Positions 25,357 to 27,575 of a stretch of 27,575 nt of DNA are shown here, piece after piece. Source of the DNA: an uncultured Clostridium sp. Its GTDB lineage: Bacteria; Bacillota; Clostridia; Clostridiales; Clostridiaceae. Position 1 is the stretch's first letter; each line of letters begins with the position of its first letter. Under the pieces are notes generated by a model, which saw nothing but the letters and a program-made list of their open reading frames with translations, ran no database searches and had not been told where the DNA came from. Where the stretch lies: assembly GCA_934746015.1 (NCBI GenBank), contig CAKVEW010000040.1, positions 1-27,575 of the forward strand, in the 5' to 3' direction. The position numbers and the translations under genes were made by a program.

Positions 25357-26442
25357 GGCTACTAATTCTTCGTCATTTTCTTCATCTGATATTGACCATT
25401 CAGTTATATCATCTTCTATTTCAGGAATGGAAGATGAATTGAAGATTGGATCTTTAATTCCTTCGCTTTTTTGATATTTATAATCTTCTAAAGCTTTAAT
25501 AGCTATTTTACTTAACATTACTATAGCTACAAGGTTTATTATAGCCATAAGACCCATAAAAACATCTGCTAAATTCCAAACAATATCCATGCTTACTAAG
25601 GAACCGAAGAAAACCATAAATCCAACTGATATTCTATATAAACTTATATAGATTTTCTTATCTGTAATAAATTGAATATTAGTTTCTCCATAATAATAAT
25701 TTCCAATTATTGAGCTGAAAGCAAATAATAGAATACATATTGAAATAAACATGCCACCCCAAGCACCAACTTGAGAACTTAATGCTAGCTGTGTTAGTTC
25801 TATACCTTTTATTGAACCATCAAGTGGTACATCAGATAAAAGTATTATAAAGGCAGTACAACTACATATTATTAATGTGTCTGTGAATACTCCTAGAGTT
25901 TGAATAAAGCCTTGTTTTACTGGGTGTGAAACAGTTGCAGAGGCAGCAGCATTTGGAGCAGACCCCATACCAGCTTCATTTGAGAATAAGCCTCTCTTTA
26001 TTCCTTGCATAAGAGCAGCACCAATTCCTCCACCAACAACTTGATGAAGACCAAAAGCATTTTCAAAAATCATTTTAAATACTCCTGGTAAAACTGTAAT
26101 GTTTTTAAATACTATAAATAAAGCAACTAGGATATATGCAATAGCCATAACTGGAACTACAAGAGAGGATACTTTAGCAATCCTATTAACCCCTCCAAAA
26201 ATAATTGCTAAAGTTAAAATAGTTATAATTCCTCCTATAATAGCTTTATTAAAACCAAAGGAACTATTTAATGAAAGAACAATTGTATTAGCTTGAACTG
26301 AATTAAATACTAGTCCAAATGCTATTGTAATTAGTATGGCAAATATAATTCCCATCCATCTTTTCTTAAGACCTTTTTCTATATAGTAAGCAGGACCACC
26401 AATAAAATTATCTCCATCTTTTTGTTTGTAAATTTGAGCGAA
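25354..26442 (-). CDS. Alanine or glycine/sodium symporter (AGCS family), N-terminus missing
   Basis: Amino acid/cation symporter of the AGCS (AlsT/DagA) family, about 363 C-terminal residues of an expected ~450-480. Family motifs: FIGGPAYYIEKGL near the break, FGLVFNSVQANTI, GIKRGLFSNEAGMGSAPNAAA and IIGNYYYGETNI. It ends in an acidic tail (ITEWSISDEENDEELVA). The frame is cut at about 26436-26442, where the sequence changes to GC-richer flagellar DNA. The frame runs on upstream to an ATG at 26679, but those ~80 residues are out-of-frame motA sequence and not part of the protein. The truncation is best explained by a chimeric join, not decay, because the remaining frame is intact. Confidence 0.9.
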   Translation of the reverse strand, partial: FAQIYKQKDGDNFIGGPAYYIEKGLKKRWMGIIFAILITIAFGLVFNSVQANTIVLSLNSSFGFNKAIIGGIITILTLAIIFGGVNRIAKVSSLVVPVMAIAYILVALFIVFKNITVLPGVFKMIFENAFGLHQVVGGGIGAALMQGIKRGLFSNEAGMGSAPNAAASATVSHPVKQGFIQTLGVFTDTLIICSCTAFIILLSDVPLDGSIKGIELTQLALSSQVGAWGGMFISICILLFAFSSIIGNYYYGETNIQFITDKKIYISLYRISVGFMVFFGSLVSMDIVWNLADVFMGLMAIINLVAIVMLSKIAIKALEDYKYQKSEGIKDPIFNSSSIPEIEDDITEWSISDEENDEELVA

Positions 26443-26446
26443 AGAA
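26434..26446. other. Junction between Clostridium-like and proteobacterial-like DNA
   Basis: On the minus strand motA reads ...NGVLSL up to about 26436, and the symporter reads FAQIYKQKDG from about 26442 down, in a different frame. The two readings share a few bases (TTCGCTC on the minus strand), so the breakpoint cannot be placed to the base. Composition jumps from about a quarter G/C to about half across this point. No transposon end, att site or repeat is seen. Confidence 0.85.
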
Positions 26447-26750
26447 CGCCATTTGTATAGCTTGCCTCGGACGCATGCATAATCATATCGGGCACGTTTT
26501 CTTTGCTCGTGAACAACGAGAAAATCAACTTTAAAACAACTCCCAAACTTGTGACAACCTCGGAGGCTGGATAGCACACAAAGCACGCGCAGAGCGTTCC
26601 ACCGATGACAATCAAAAAAGACGGCGTATTGATAAATGCCCCCAGCGAACTGTATAATCCAATAGATATTAAAATGCACGCAAAAGCGCCCAAGATGCCC
26701 AGCAGAACGGAGGCGTCAAATTGAAGAGAAGTAAATGCCGATTTTTTCAT
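26436..26750 (-). CDS. motA: Flagellar motor stator protein MotA, C-terminal part missing
   Basis: Inner-membrane stator subunit that with MotB couples ion flow to flagellar rotation. Only ~105 N-terminal residues are present, of the usual 250-290. They hold the first two helices, with DASVLLGILGAFACILISIG and the diagnostic SLGAFINTPSFLIVIGGTLC, then the start of the cytoplasmic domain (MIMHASEASYTNGVLSL). The frame continues a few codons into symporter DNA to a stop at 26379; that tail is artefactual. AAAGGA in the end of fliN precedes ATG, so the two genes are coupled. Composition unlike the Clostridium part. Confidence 0.82.
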
Positions 26751-26753
26751 TTA

Positions 26754-27074
26754 TTATCCTTTTAAAATCTCGGTCAACGTAATACCCAATCGGTCGCCTT
26801 GTGCCACTAATTCGCCTTTGGCCACCAGCTTATCATTCACATAAATGTCGATGCTTTCGCCAACTTGCTTATCCAATTCAATCACCGAGCCCGCATTCAT
26901 TTTAAGCAGTTGACAAATCGGCATACTGACTTTGCCCAACACCGCCGTGACGGTCACAGGCACATCATACACCATTTCCATTTTGCGAGCCGTTTCGGAC
27001 ATTTCAACACCACGGGTCGCGCTCATTGTCTTTTCGGCCATTTTCAAAAATGCTTCTTTTTGCTTCTCGTTCAT
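26754..27074 (-). CDS. fliN: Flagellar motor switch protein FliN
   Basis: C-ring component of the flagellar switch, 106 residues. The SpoA/FliN domain fills the C-terminal ~75: VYDVPVTVTAVLGKVSMPI, LKMNAGSVIELDKQVGE, DIYVNDKLVAKGELVAQGDR and LGITLTEI. The short N-terminal extension with SATRGVEMSETAR is as in alphaproteobacterial FliN proteins (impression, not a search). GAAAGGA precedes ATG. It lies 13 bp after fliG and directly before motA. No fliH lies between fliG and fliN, unlike many alphaproteobacterial operons. Confidence 0.9.
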   Translation of the reverse strand: MNEKQKEAFLKMAEKTMSATRGVEMSETARKMEMVYDVPVTVTAVLGKVSMPICQLLKMNAGSVIELDKQVGESIDIYVNDKLVAKGELVAQGDRLGITLTEILKG

Positions 27075-27087
27075 CTTTTTATCCTTT

Positions 27088-27575
27088 CTAGCTTATCATT
27101 TGCTCATTTTCATCGCTTGGCTTTTCAACGATGATTTGCCCGCTTTCCAACATTTGTTTTGCGACTTGCATAATGTCGGATTGTGCTTTGTCCACGTCTT
27201 TGAGCCGCACAGGCCCCATCACTTGCATATCCTCCATTAACATCAGCCCCGCCTTTTCGGACATATTTTCTAAGACCACGGACTTAAGGCTTTCCGAAGC
27301 GCCCTTTAAAGCCAACGCGATTTGGCGTCTGTCCAAATTACGCAAAAGCTTTTGCAGCGCTTCTGCACTCAGAGAGATTAAGTCTTCAAATGTAAACATA
27401 CGTGAACGAATGCTTTCGGCCACTTCACGGTTGCGCTCGAAAAGCCCTGTCATTAAGCGATTTTCGCTCGTTCTGTCAAGGCAGTTAAAAATCCCCGCCA
27501 CTCGGTCGGTCGAATCGGCCACTTGCGTTTGCGTCAACGTGCTCATAAAGTCCGTTTTAATTGTTTGCTCGATGT
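27088..27575 (-). CDS. fliG: Flagellar motor switch protein FliG, 5' part outside the window
   Basis: Rotor protein that contacts MotA. The visible ~162 residues are the middle and C-terminal domains: IFNCLDRTSENRLMTGL, RNREVAESIRSRMFTFEDL (the conserved middle-domain motif), ALQKLLRNLDRRQIALALKG and the charged torque helix region with MSEKAGLMLMEDMQVMGPVR. The frame is open to the window edge and continues upstream (IEQTIKTDFM before the internal ATG at 27546), so that ATG is not the start. The MxxDMxxxGPVRLxDVDxAQ ending is typical of proteobacterial FliG. First of three linked genes fliG-fliN-motA. Confidence 0.92.
   Translation of the reverse strand, partial: IEQTIKTDFMSTLTQTQVADSTDRVAGIFNCLDRTSENRLMTGLFERNREVAESIRSRMFTFEDLISLSAEALQKLLRNLDRRQIALALKGASESLKSVVLENMSEKAGLMLMEDMQVMGPVRLKDVDKAQSDIMQVAKQMLESGQIIVEKPSDENEQMIS

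Noticed and set aside
25242..25442. A 66-residue plus-strand frame after the YcdB-like gene
   Set aside because: It runs through the long hairpin and into the 3' end of the convergent symporter, and has no ribosome binding site.
25354..26679. A 441-residue open frame that seems to give the symporter a novel N-terminal domain
   Set aside because: The first ~80 residues come from motA DNA read in another frame, with no family likeness and many Cys/Arg; it is a product of the junction.
26379..26750. A short complete MotA-like protein of 123 residues
   Set aside because: The last ~18 residues are symporter DNA read out of frame; the gene is a truncated motA.
26865..27240. Overlapping plus-strand open frames in the flagellar segment
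   Set aside because: They lie antisense to clear fliN and fliG frames and have no family features.
26436..27575. Horizontal transfer of flagellar genes into a Clostridium
   Set aside because: No mobility signal, both border genes cut mid-frame, and the piece runs off the window edge; an assembly chimera is simpler.

Overview
Almost all of this window (about 1-26,435) is low-GC Firmicute chromosome, most like Clostridium sensu stricto. It is very AT-rich with strong GGAGG-type ribosome binding sites. It carries a PyrR-attenuated pyr operon with separate pyrB/pyrI subunits and a pyrK-pyrD pair, an lrgAB pair, a GH25-LysM lysozyme and an uppP/bacA gene. The last ~1.1 kb (about 26,436-27,575) has a clearly different composition: 27,241-27,300 holds 30 G/C in 60 bases, against 14 in 25,201-25,260. 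It encodes a proteobacterial-looking flagellar cluster (fliG, fliN, motA). The boundary cuts two unrelated genes mid-frame, so the simplest reading is a chimeric contig of two organisms, not a biological fusion.

Layout of the Clostridium part. (1) 210-4,157: two tandem paralogous membrane histidine kinases with no response regulator beside them, then a TspO/MBR protein. (2) topB (topoisomerase III) with a strong terminator, convergent with lrgAB. (3) 8,136-10,895: an NMT1/SsuA-type ABC importer (lipoprotein, ATPase, permease) divergent from lrgAB; the substrate cannot be told from sequence. (4) 11,097-14,096: a membrane-anchored TPR protein and a membrane-anchored transglutaminase-like protein whose catalytic Cys and His appear replaced. 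(5) uppP, the ATP/PPi phosphofructokinase gene, a cytoplasmic class-A beta-lactamase-like protein lacking the Ser70 nucleophile, and a GH25-LysM lysozyme, each closed by its own hairpin terminator. (6) 18,849-24,169: pyrBICFKD, six genes of de novo UMP synthesis behind a sigma-A promoter and a readable PyrR attenuator (binding loop, antiterminator, terminator). carAB and pyrE are not here. (7) A membrane-anchored YcdB/PepSY-like protein, a very long hairpin, and a convergent alanine/sodium symporter (AGCS) truncated at the chimeric junction.

How the genes work together: only the pyr operon, the ABC importer, lrgAB and the foreign flagellar cluster form clear functional units; the rest are mostly single-gene units. 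I see no CRISPR array, tRNA, rRNA or complete mobile element, and no convincing new multi-gene system. The most unusual protein-level features are the two apparently inactivated enzyme homologues and the tandem orphan kinases. Several starts were moved from the longest open frame to the codon with the proper ribosome binding site (histidine kinase 1, tspO, lrgB, TPR protein, lysozyme, pyrB).
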